A stretch of DNA of 64,000 nucleotides, taken from contig NZ_JAPEOZ010000001.1 of assembly GCF_026340655.1 (NCBI RefSeq), positions 9,300,001 to 9,364,000 on the forward strand. The letters are read 5' to 3'. Positions 51,507 to 59,467 of the stretch are shown here, one piece after another; within the stretch, counting starts at the first letter, position 1, and each line of letters opens with the position of its first letter. The position numbers and the translations under genes are program-made. The stretch comes from Streptomyces sp. NBC_01275. GTDB taxonomy: Bacteria; Actinomycetota; Actinomycetes; Streptomycetales; Streptomycetaceae. A model generated the notes under the pieces. That model ran no database searches, was not told the origin of the DNA, and saw nothing but the letters and a program-made list of their open reading frames with translations.

Positions 51507-53327
51507 TCAGCGCCTGTTCTCCGCGTCGAGCGCCTCGTCGAGGGTGGTGGCCGCCATGATGAGCGACAGATGGGTGAACGCCTGGGGGAAGTTGCCCAGT
51601 TGCTCCCCGCTCGGACCGATCTCCTCGGCGAAGAGCCCGACGTGGTTGGCGTAGGTCTGCATCTTCTCGAAGGTGTAGCGGGCCTGGGGCAGCCGCCCCG
51701 CCCGGGCCAGCGCGTCGACGTAGAGGAAGGTGCACAGACTGAAGGTGCCCTCCGAGCCGCGCAGCCCGTCCGGCGACGCCGCCGGGTCGTAGCGGTAGAC
51801 GAGGCTGTCGGAGACGAGCTTGCGGTCCATCGCGTCGAGGGTGGCGAGCCAGGCCGGGTCCCTGGGGGCGATGAACTGGACTCTCGGCATCAGCAGCAGC
51901 GAAGCGTCCAGGACGTCGCCGCCGTAGTGCTGGACGAAGGCGCCCTCCTGCTCGCTCCAGCCGCGTTCCATGACCTGCTCCAGGATGGCGTCCCTGGCGC
52001 TGCGCCACTTCTCCACGTCGGCGGGTCTGCGGAAGTGGTCGGCCAGGCTCAGCCCGTGGTCGAAGGCCGCCCAGGCCATCACCCGGCTGTAGGTGAAGTC
52101 CTGGCGGCCGCCGCGGGTCTCCCAGATGCCCTCGTCCGGCCGGTCCCAGGCCTCGGCGAACCAGTCCAGCGTCCTGGTCAGCGTCTTCCATCCCCGGTAG
52201 GTGGCCTGCTGCGCGATCTCGCGGCCCTGGGACAACGCGTAGAGGGCCTCACCGTAGATGTCCAGCTGGAGCTGGTCGGCGGCTCCGTTGCCGATGCGGA
52301 CAGGGGAGGATCCGCGGTAGCCCTCGAAGTGTTCGAGCGTCTCCTCGGGCAGGTCGGGGTTGCCGTCGACCCGGTACATCGTCTGGAGCGGCTCCTCTTC
52401 CTTTCCCTCGCGCTCCTGCAGCCTTTCGACCAGCCAGTGGAGGAAGGCGGTGGCCTCCTCGGCGAACCCCAGGTCCAGCATGGCGCGCACGGACAGCGCA
52501 CTGTCGCGTACCCAGGTGAACCGGTAGTCCCAGTTGCGTTCTCCGCCGACCTGCTCGGGCAGGCCCATGGTGGCCGCCGCGATGAGGGCGCCGGTGGGGG
52601 CATAGGTCAGGAGCTTGAGGGTGATGACCGAACGGTGCACCAGCTCGGGCCAGCGGCCCCGGTAGCGGGACTGGTGCAACCAGGTCTGCCAGAAGAGGCC
52701 GGTGTCGTCGACCTGCGCGGTGAGCCCGTCGACCGTGAGGGGTGCGGGCGCCTCGCCGCCGGAAGCGCAGACGGTGAACACGGCGCCGCCCGACTCGCCG
52801 GCGCTCAGCGTCACCCTGCCGCGTACGTCCTGGCCGTCCCGTTCCAGAGGGAAGGAGGTCTGCAGGTGCGCGTCCATCCCCGGGGACCGGAACAGACCGG
52901 TGTTCTCGCCGAGTTCCAGCCGGTGCTCGGCCCGGCCGTAGTCGAAGCGCGGCCGGCACTCGAGCGTGAAGTCGACGGTCCCCCGCACGGCGCGCACGAC
53001 GCGTATCAGGGTGTGACGGTCGGTGGCGGTGCGGGTCCGGTCCGGAGGCATGAAGTCGACGACCTCGCCCACCCCGTCCGGTGACATGAAACGGGTCACC
53101 AGAATGGCCGTGTCGGGGTAGTAGAGCTGCTTGCAGGTCGCGTCGGGGTGCTCGGGGGACAGCCGCAGGTAACCGCCGCCGTCGTGGTCGAGCAGGGCGG
53201 CGAAGATGCTGGGCGAGTCGAAACGGGGAGCGGCGAACCAGTCGACGACACCCTGCGAGGAGACGAGCGCGGCGGTCTGCAGGTCGCCCACCAGGCCGTG
53301 TTCGGCGATGGGAGGGTAGCGGTCCAT
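51507..53327 (-). CDS. Glycoside hydrolase family 15 (glucoamylase/trehalase-like)
   Basis: The 606-residue cytoplasmic enzyme begins MDRYPPIAEHGLVGDLQTAA, typical for actinobacterial GH15 of the trehalase/glucoamylase type. The N-terminal beta-sandwich includes VVDWFAAPRFDSPSIFAALL. The catalytic (alpha/alpha)6 barrel shows NWDYRFTWVRDSALSVRAML, LQLDIYGEALYALSQG, IWETRGGRQDFTYSRVMAWA and ETIGP-like FAEEIGPSGEQLGNFPQAF, which holds a likely catalytic Glu. The frame extends upstream to 53423, but ATG 53327 behind CGGAGC matches the family start. It heads the operon with cyclase and gntK. A short C-terminal remnant of a second GH15 gene occurs at 59390. Confidence 0.88.
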   Translation of the reverse strand: MDRYPPIAEHGLVGDLQTAALVSSQGVVDWFAAPRFDSPSIFAALLDHDGGGYLRLSPEHPDATCKQLYYPDTAILVTRFMSPDGVGEVVDFMPPDRTRTATDRHTLIRVVRAVRGTVDFTLECRPRFDYGRAEHRLELGENTGLFRSPGMDAHLQTSFPLERDGQDVRGRVTLSAGESGGAVFTVCASGGEAPAPLTVDGLTAQVDDTGLFWQTWLHQSRYRGRWPELVHRSVITLKLLTYAPTGALIAAATMGLPEQVGGERNWDYRFTWVRDSALSVRAMLDLGFAEEATAFLHWLVERLQEREGKEEEPLQTMYRVDGNPDLPEETLEHFEGYRGSSPVRIGNGAADQLQLDIYGEALYALSQGREIAQQATYRGWKTLTRTLDWFAEAWDRPDEGIWETRGGRQDFTYSRVMAWAAFDHGLSLADHFRRPADVEKWRSARDAILEQVMERGWSEQEGAFVQHYGGDVLDASLLLMPRVQFIAPRDPAWLATLDAMDRKLVSDSLVYRYDPAASPDGLRGSEGTFSLCTFLYVDALARAGRLPQARYTFEKMQTYANHVGLFAEEIGPSGEQLGNFPQAFTHLSLIMAATTLDEALDAENRR

Positions 53328-53636
53328 GGCTGCTCCGAGTTCTCGGAAAGATCCCCCTACGTCCACTATCGGCCACTCGGGTGGCCCTTGCGCGTCGGAA
53401 GCGGTCAACGACGGCTCGCCCACGGCAGCCGGTGACGACAGCCCGCCGCGGCCGTGGGCTGTGGCCGGGCGACCGAAGCGACCGGGGGCCGCTGGAGCCG
53501 ATCACCGCACCCGGCTTGCCGACCCCCACCCAGCGGGCGTTACTGGCCGGAGCCGGTCGGTCGCAGGTGGGCGAGCCCGGCGCTCGGGCACCGTGGCGCC
53601 TCGGTGGGTCCGTCGGACGAGCGAGGGAGGTTGTGC
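53328..53636. other. 309-bp divergent region between GH15 and DUF389 genes
   Basis: No gene is seen. It must hold the promoters for the GH15 operon and for the DUF389 gene; no operator-like palindrome stands out. Confidence 0.4.
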
Positions 53637-54590
53637 ATGGAGATGATCCACGTCCGGCTGGTGAGCCCCTCTGATCTCACCCCCCGGGCGGTCGGGCTGC
53701 TGACCGACGACCGCTATGTCTTCAACCTGGTCGTCCTTCCCGAACTGGCGCACAACCCCGACGGCGACGCGATCGAGTGCGACATCCTGGCGGGCGCGGC
53801 CAACGCCGTGCTGCGCGGTCTGCGCGCACTGGAACTCGACCGTCGCGGATCCATCGTCATCGAGCCGGTCGAGATGGCCTTCTCCGGCACAGCGGCCGAA
53901 GCCGAGCAGCAGCAGCTCGGGGCGCTCGCGCACGCGCCGGTCTGGGAGGAGGTGGAAGCGCGGATTCGCGCCGAGGGCACCTATCTGCCGAGCTTCTACG
54001 TCTACCTGGTCATCGCAGGCGTCATCGGGGCGGCGGGCATCATCACCAACTCCCAGATCCTGATCGTCGCGGCGATGGTCGTAGGACCGGAGTACGGCGC
54101 CATCACCAGCGTTGCGCTGGGCATCGACCGCGGCAACGGCGCCAGGATCCGGCAGGGCCTGTTCGCCCTGACCGTGGGATTCCTGCTGGCCGTTGTGGTG
54201 ACCTTCCTGTTCTCGTGGGCGATCCGAGCGCTCGACTTTCAACCCGAGGCATTCGACCTGGGCTTCAGGCCGGTCTCCACGCTGATCGACGCCCCCAACT
54301 TCTTCTCCGTGGTCGTCGCGGTGCTGGCCGGCATCGTCGGGATCATGTCCCTGACCCAGGCCAGGACGAGCGCGCTGCTCGGCGTCTTCATCTCGGTCAC
54401 CACCATCCCGGCCGCCGCCGACATCGGCGTCTCCTGCGCGTTCTCCAGCTGGAGCGAGGCGCGCGGATCCCTGGTCCAGCTCCTGCTCAACATCGTGCTG
54501 CTGATCCTGGTGGGCGTGCTGATGATCAGATTCCAACGGGCTGTCTGGCGGCGCATCGGCCGTCGCAGCAGGCGCACGGGCAGCGGGTGA
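53637..54590 (+). CDS. DUF389-family membrane protein
   Basis: The 317-residue protein has an N-terminal soluble region (MEMIHVRLVSPSDLTPRAVG) and a membrane part with about six helices: FYVYLVIAGVIGAAGIITNS, ILIVAAMVVGPEYGAITSVA and VLAGIVGIMSLTQARTSALL. These match DUF389 (TIGR00341-like) proteins, whose function is unknown. GGGAGG precedes ATG 53637. It opens a run of stress-type membrane proteins. Confidence 0.85.
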   Translation: MEMIHVRLVSPSDLTPRAVGLLTDDRYVFNLVVLPELAHNPDGDAIECDILAGAANAVLRGLRALELDRRGSIVIEPVEMAFSGTAAEAEQQQLGALAHAPVWEEVEARIRAEGTYLPSFYVYLVIAGVIGAAGIITNSQILIVAAMVVGPEYGAITSVALGIDRGNGARIRQGLFALTVGFLLAVVVTFLFSWAIRALDFQPEAFDLGFRPVSTLIDAPNFFSVVVAVLAGIVGIMSLTQARTSALLGVFISVTTIPAAADIGVSCAFSSWSEARGSLVQLLLNIVLLILVGVLMIRFQRAVWRRIGRRSRRTGSG

Positions 54591-54821
54591 CGCCGCCGTC
54601 GCCGTCCGGGAGACAGCACGAGCGCCCCGTGCGTCCACCGCCGCCTGCTACCGCCTGTGGCCCCAGCAGGCGAACCTGCCCGGCGATTCCGCCGGCCGGA
54701 ACGTGTTGCGCTTGACCGGGCCGATGCGGGGTCGCACGCTCCCGACGGGAGGGCCGGCGCCGCAGGCCACCACTACGCCGGCGTCCGAGGACTCCGGCAG
54801 GCCGGACCGAGGAGGCCACAC

Positions 54822-55742
54822 GTGCAGCAACGCCGCACCGGACGGCAACTGACCCTCCGCCACGGCACGCACCGTGCCGTCATCGTCGAGCTGGGGGCGG
54901 CCCTTCGGTCGTACGTGGTCGGAGAACGCACCGTGATCGACGGATTCGCCGAACAGGACCGGATCACCGGCGGACGCGGCCAGATCCTGGTGCCGTGGCC
55001 CAACCGGATCCGCGACGGCCGCTACCCCTGGGACGGACAGGATCTGCAGCTGCCGCTCACCGAGCCGGCCGGCGGCAACGCCATCCACGGGCTGCTCCGG
55101 TGGGTCGCATGGCGGGTCGTGGACGCGAGCGACCGCCGCGCCGTCCTGGAGGTTCCGCTGTGGCCGCAGCCGGGCTACCCGTTCCACCTCCACGTCCGCG
55201 CCGAGTACGCCCTGGGCGAGAGCGGGCTCGAAGTCACCGTCACCGCACACAACCTCGACGCGAGCACCGCACCCTACGGCTTCGGCCAGCATCCCTACGT
55301 CACCGCGGGCACCGCCGTCGTCGACCAGGCGGTGCTGACCGTCCCCGCACGGACCTGGCTGCGCACCGACGAGCGCGGCCTGCCGGTGGCCGCCGAGCCG
55401 GTCGCCGGGACCGAGTACGACCTGCGAACGCCGCAACCTGTCGGTGCGCTCCGGCTGGACACCCCTTTCGGCGACCTCGACCGGGACGCGGACGGTCGGG
55501 CGGTGGTGCGCCTGGCCCACCCGTCGGGCGCCTTCGGCACGGACGTGTGGCTGGGCGAAGGCGCCGACTACGTACAGCTCTACACCGGCGACACCCTGCC
55601 GCCGGGGGAGCGCCGTCGCGCGGTCGCCATCGAGCCGATGACCTGCCCCCCGGACGCCTTCCGCAGCGGTGCCGGGCTCGTCAGCCTCGGCCCGGGCGAG
55701 CAGCACACCGTCCGCTGGGGGATCACGCCGTGGGGAGAGTGA
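54822..55742 (+). CDS. Aldose 1-epimerase (galactose mutarotase-like)
   Basis: The 306-residue protein starts at GTG 54822 behind GAGGAGG. It shows ILVPWPNRIRDGRYPWDGQ, NAIHGLLRWVAWRVVD (conserved NxIHG with a catalytic His), YGFGQHPYVTAG (second His) and YTGDTLPPGERRRAVAIEPM, whose Glu near the end is the catalytic base. It interconverts anomers of free or bound aldoses. The gene precedes the antiporter gene by 27 bp, so the two may be co-transcribed. Confidence 0.88.
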   Translation: MQQRRTGRQLTLRHGTHRAVIVELGAALRSYVVGERTVIDGFAEQDRITGGRGQILVPWPNRIRDGRYPWDGQDLQLPLTEPAGGNAIHGLLRWVAWRVVDASDRRAVLEVPLWPQPGYPFHLHVRAEYALGESGLEVTVTAHNLDASTAPYGFGQHPYVTAGTAVVDQAVLTVPARTWLRTDERGLPVAAEPVAGTEYDLRTPQPVGALRLDTPFGDLDRDADGRAVVRLAHPSGAFGTDVWLGEGADYVQLYTGDTLPPGERRRAVAIEPMTCPPDAFRSGAGLVSLGPGEQHTVRWGITPWGE

Positions 55743-55769
55743 CGGCACCACGCATCGAAAGGGCCACGT

Positions 55770-57548
55770 GTGACGACGAACCAGGTGCTCATCGGCGTGG
55801 GCCTGATCCTGGTGCTGGCCGTCGGATCGCAGATTCTGGCCGGCCGCCTGCGCATCCCCGCCCTCATCGTCCTGCTGCCGGTCGGCTTCGCCGCCGGCGC
55901 GCTGATCGACGACGTCGACCCCGAGCAGTTGCTGGGGGCGGCGTTCTCACCGCTGGTGTCGCTGGCCGTCGCCGTGATCCTCTACGACGCGGGCCTCGGA
56001 CTGGACCTGGCGAGGCTGAAGGGCCACACCCGCCGCGTCGTCGTCCGGCTGATCTGGATCGGCGTCCTGATCACCGGGCTGCTCGGCACGCTCCTCGCCG
56101 CGCCGCTGCTGGGCATGTCCCCACGGGCGGCCGTCATGACCGGCGCGATCCTCGTGGTCTCGGGGCCGACGGTCGTCGGACCGCTGCTCGGCTTCGTGCG
56201 ACCGAAGGACCGGCTCCAGCGCATCCTGATCTGGGAAGGCTCCCTCATCGACCCGGTCGGCGGCGTACTGGGAGCACTGGTCTTCCACGCGGTCGTCGCG
56301 AGCTCGGCCCACCACCTCGGCAGTGGGGCGGCGCATTTCCTGGCCAGCGTGGGCATCGGAGCGGCCGGAGGAGCGGCCGGGGCGGCTCTGCTGTGGGTGC
56401 TGTTCCGGGTGCTGCGGCTCGGCGAGGTCCTCGGCACCACGGCGCAGCTTGCCTCGGTGGTCGGTGTGGCGGCGCTCTGCGATGTCCTGCGCGACGACAC
56501 GGGACTCATCGCCGCCGTGGTGATGGGCCTGGCCGTCGCCAACCTCCCCAGCATGGACGTACCCGCGCGTCGGCCGTTCTTCGAGACCCTGGTCAGCCTG
56601 ATTCTCGGTCTGCTCTTCATCTCGATCTCGGCCACCGTCACCCCGCACTCGCTGCGCCATGTGTGGCTGCCCGCGCTCGGGCTCGCAGCCTTTCTGGTGC
56701 TGGTCGTCAGACCGCTGGTCGCGGTCGTGTCCACCCTCGGCACCGACCTGACACGCGGCGAGCGGGGCTTCATCGGCTGGATGGCGCCGCGCGGCATCGT
56801 CGCGGCCGCCACGGCTTCGACGTTCTCGGCGGGCCTGGTGGCCAAGGGGATCGGCGGCGCGTCGAAGATCCTTCCGGCCACGTTCGTGGTCATCGTCGCG
56901 ACCGTGACGCTCTACGGCCTGACCGCCTCGCCCGTCGCCCGGCGCCTGGGCGTCGTGCGCCCGTCCCGCTCGCGGCCCCTGCTGGTCGGCGGCGACCCCT
57001 GGGTGGTCGACCTGGGCGTGGCCCTGAAGTCGGCAGGGCTGGAGGTGCTGATGTGGGCGGGGGAGGAGGAACAGCGCGAACGTATCCGGCAGGCGGGGAT
57101 CGAGCTTGCGCCCGGTGAGCTGCTGGGCGCCGCCACGGGTGGGGCCGCCGAGCTGGAGGGCATCACGGCGGTGTACTTCCTCACCGCCGAGGACGACTTC
57201 AACGCACTGGCGGCGGTGCTTCTGCGAGGCAGTTTGGAGGGTACGGTCCACCGCCTCACCGCACCGGCCGACAGCCACGGTGTGGTGGCGCCGTTCATCG
57301 GCGGCGAGGTTCTGTTCGGCGCGGACCTGACCTGGCCGACGTTCTCCCGCAGGTACGAGGACGGGGCAGCCGTTCTGGGGCAGCCCGCCGACGACGCCCT
57401 ACGGCCCGGCAGCGATCTGCTGTTCCTCGTGCGGAGGGACGGCCGCCTCGATCCGGTCACGGGAGGCAGCACGCCACTGCCCCGGCCGGGGGACACGGCC
57501 GTCCTGCTGGCCCCGGGCCGACGGGGTACCGAGAGTCCGCCGGAGTAG
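55770..57548 (+). CDS. CPA-type cation:proton antiporter with C-terminal regulatory domain
   Basis: The 592-residue protein has about twelve membrane segments. VSLAVAVILYDAGLGLDLAR and TGAILVVSGPTVVGPLLGFV contain features of CPA1/NhaP-type exchangers, and WEGSLIDPVGGVLGALVFH carries the ion-binding Asp pair region. The last 200 residues are soluble: LLVGGDPWVVDLGVALKSAG then LEVLMWAGEE resembles a degenerate TrkA-N Rossmann fold, and the end RPGSDLLFLVRRDGRLDPVT resembles a TrkA-C-like domain. It probably exchanges K+ or Na+ for protons. Confidence 0.86.
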   Translation: MTTNQVLIGVGLILVLAVGSQILAGRLRIPALIVLLPVGFAAGALIDDVDPEQLLGAAFSPLVSLAVAVILYDAGLGLDLARLKGHTRRVVVRLIWIGVLITGLLGTLLAAPLLGMSPRAAVMTGAILVVSGPTVVGPLLGFVRPKDRLQRILIWEGSLIDPVGGVLGALVFHAVVASSAHHLGSGAAHFLASVGIGAAGGAAGAALLWVLFRVLRLGEVLGTTAQLASVVGVAALCDVLRDDTGLIAAVVMGLAVANLPSMDVPARRPFFETLVSLILGLLFISISATVTPHSLRHVWLPALGLAAFLVLVVRPLVAVVSTLGTDLTRGERGFIGWMAPRGIVAAATASTFSAGLVAKGIGGASKILPATFVVIVATVTLYGLTASPVARRLGVVRPSRSRPLLVGGDPWVVDLGVALKSAGLEVLMWAGEEEQRERIRQAGIELAPGELLGAATGGAAELEGITAVYFLTAEDDFNALAAVLLRGSLEGTVHRLTAPADSHGVVAPFIGGEVLFGADLTWPTFSRRYEDGAAVLGQPADDALRPGSDLLFLVRRDGRLDPVTGGSTPLPRPGDTAVLLAPGRRGTESPPE

Positions 57549-57760
57549 GCCGGCCGTGGGCTGTCGGCCGCCCGAACCCCGTGGTTCCCGGTGTCCGCGC
57601 ACGTCACCCGCATGGACAGTCCCAGTGGCAGATCGACGTAGACCGGTGCTTGCTGGACTTGGCCGCCCGCTGGGGGTCCGCGCCAGGCTGCACCGGACGG
57701 GGGAGAGGACCGTCACCGGACGAGGACACACCGGCTGGGAGAGGAAGCGAGAGACCGCCC

Positions 57761-58429
57761 ATGGAAAGGAAGCTTCAGGCGCTGCGCACTCCACGAGCCG
57801 CAGGACTGGTGGGGATCGTCTTCGCCCTGCTGCTCGCCGCGGCCATCGTTCTGATCCGCGTAGCGGTACCGGACGAGCCCGGCAACGTGGGCAACAGCTG
57901 GATCACCGACCCCTCGCGGCGGCGTACCGTACAGACGGCGCTCAACCTCATTCCCTTCGCAGGCATCTTCTTCCTGTGGTTCATGGGCGCCGTGCGCGCA
58001 CGCATCGGAGAGGCGGAGGACCAGTTCTTCGCCATGGTCTTCCTGGGCAGCGGTCTGCTGTTCGTGGCGACTCTCTTCGGGGCCGCGGCGGCGGCCGGCG
58101 GCCTGCTGGTCACGGCCGACGTGTCCGGGGTCGGCTCCAAGCTCCAAGGGTGGTCATTCGGCCGTCACGTCACCTACAGCCTCCTGACGACCTACGCGAT
58201 GCGCATGGCCGCGGTGTTCACCTTCTCCACCTCCACCATCGGGCATCGGCTCGGAGTCCTTCCGCGCTGGCTCGCCCTCCTCGGCTATCTCGTCGCTCTG
58301 ACGCTGCTTCTCCTGACGGGCAGCATCGCCTGGTCCGAGCTGGTCTTCCCGCTGTGGGCTCTTGTCGTCAGCCTGCACATTCTGGTGGCCAGTTTCCGCC
58401 CGAGGCCCGGACCTGTCGGTGCGTCCTGA
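57761..58429 (+). CDS. Four-helix membrane protein of unknown function
   Basis: ATG 57761 starts a 222-residue protein with helices near residues 15-35, 65-85, 95-120 and a pair at 165-215 (GYLVALTLLLLTGSIAWSEL, then FPLWALVVSLHILVASF). NLIPFAGIFFLWFMGAVRAR is its most distinctive segment. No catalytic motif is visible. It lies in the middle of the stress-type cluster and converges on the SHOCT gene with seven bases between stops. Confidence 0.75.
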   Translation: MERKLQALRTPRAAGLVGIVFALLLAAAIVLIRVAVPDEPGNVGNSWITDPSRRRTVQTALNLIPFAGIFFLWFMGAVRARIGEAEDQFFAMVFLGSGLLFVATLFGAAAAAGGLLVTADVSGVGSKLQGWSFGRHVTYSLLTTYAMRMAAVFTFSTSTIGHRLGVLPRWLALLGYLVALTLLLLTGSIAWSELVFPLWALVVSLHILVASFRPRPGPVGAS

Positions 58430-58436
58430 CCGGTGC

Positions 58437-58748
58437 TCAGGAGCCGAGAATCTTGCTCTTCTGGACCTCGAATTCGGTCTCGGTGAGGACGCCTTGAGCC
58501 TTGAGCTCCCCGAGTTGCTTCAGTTGATCGATCTTGCTGTTCATGTCGACGGGCGGCGGGGCGGGAGCCGGCTCGGAGGACCTCACAGGCTGTGGCGGGG
58601 CCTCCTGGTCGTCCTGCCGGGCCCATCGCCCCTGCTGGCGGCGGGACACACGGTTCGACACGGCGGTGGCGGTACCGGCCACTACGGCTGTGCGGGCGAC
58701 CCCGCGGAGGAGACCTGGCACGGCGAGTTCCTTTCTCGCAGGAGGCAT
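58437..58748 (-). CDS. Small SHOCT-domain protein
   Basis: The 103-residue protein begins MPPARKELAVPGLLRGVART, has a basic linker rich in Gln/Pro, and ends with a SHOCT domain (DQLKQLGELKAQGVLTETEF, then EVQKSKILG). SHOCT is a short oligomerisation or binding module. The gene lies directly downstream of the DUF6325 gene on the same strand. Its start codon is inside a tandem repeat block, which also forms its leader. Confidence 0.83.
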   Translation of the reverse strand: MPPARKELAVPGLLRGVARTAVVAGTATAVSNRVSRRQQGRWARQDDQEAPPQPVRSSEPAPAPPPVDMNSKIDQLKQLGELKAQGVLTETEFEVQKSKILGS

Positions 58749-58807
58749 GCGAGACGAACGGCATGCGAAATGGACGGCACGCGAACGGACGGCATGCGAA
58801 AACGGAC
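58744..58807. repeat. Four ~16-bp repeats in the SHOCT gene leader
   Basis: Units GGCATGCGAGACGAAC, GGCATGCGAAATGGAC, GGCACGCGAACGGAC and GGCATGCGAAAACGGAC run from 58744 to 58807. On the coding (minus) strand the last unit contains the ATG start codon. Confidence 0.8.
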
Positions 58808-58834
58808 AGCTCCCGTCCTTCGGCCGGTGGCGTA

Positions 58835-59290
58835 CTACGTCGTCGGCGGTCGACCGGGGTCCGTGGCGTCCAGAGCGGCCAGGACGGCCGGCACCGGGAT
58901 CCGTCCGGAGGCGACCAGCTGCGCGCCGCCGCGTCGCAGGGCGGCGGCGAAGGGCGCGGCCCACAGGTTCTCGTAGATCAGGATTCCGGCGGAGGAGCCG
59001 GGCTCCAGGGCGGCTCCCGCCTCCTCGATGTCGTCCTGGCCCAGCAGGCCGGAGGACGCACCATCGAAGACGGCCAGGTCCAGAGCTCCGTCACCGGTGA
59101 GGTCGGCGATCTCCAGGCCGGCCACGGATCCATCCGCTTCTTTTCTGACAAACATCAGATCGAGGATCCGGATGAGGCCGCGGTCCACCAGGTCGACGAG
59201 CATAGGAAAGCCTTCGCCGGTCATTCGGTTACCGGGGAACTCGACGACCACATAGTCGATCGGTCCCATCTCGACGAGTTCATCCTTCAC
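58835..59290 (-). CDS. DUF6325-family protein
   Basis: The 151-residue protein reads MGPIDYVVVEFPGNRMTGEG, VDRGLIRILDLMFVRKEADG, DLAVFDGASSGLLGQDDIEE and YENLWAAPFAAALRRGGAQL, which I recognise as DUF6325, an actinobacterial family near universal-stress and SHOCT genes. GTG 59290 has AGGGGTGA upstream. No membrane segment or enzyme motif is seen. The pair DUF6325-SHOCT is a common arrangement; the function is unknown. Confidence 0.82.
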   Translation of the reverse strand: MKDELVEMGPIDYVVVEFPGNRMTGEGFPMLVDLVDRGLIRILDLMFVRKEADGSVAGLEIADLTGDGALDLAVFDGASSGLLGQDDIEEAGAALEPGSSAGILIYENLWAAPFAAALRRGGAQLVASGRIPVPAVLAALDATDPGRPPTT

Positions 59291-59389
59291 GGCGTCACCC
59301 CTGGGTGGTCACGGAAGTCCCCTGTCATCGATTTTCATTGCATCACCGGACCGAAGTCGCCGCACCTCGGTGGACGGTGGCGCTGCGTC

Positions 59390-59467
59390 CTCCCGGCCTT
59401 GTCCCCTCTCTCCCTCATCATGGGCGCGACGACGCTGGACGACGCGCTCGACCGGCTCTCGGCCTGA
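59390..59467 (+). pseudogene. C-terminal tail of a second GH15 gene
   Basis: The plus strand reads LPALSPLSLIMGATTLDDAL then DRLSA and a stop. This mirrors the end of the GH15 protein at 51507-53327 (FTHLSLIMAATTLDEALDAE). Nothing of the rest of the gene remains. It overlaps the 3' end of the ClC gene on the opposite strand. Confidence 0.6.
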
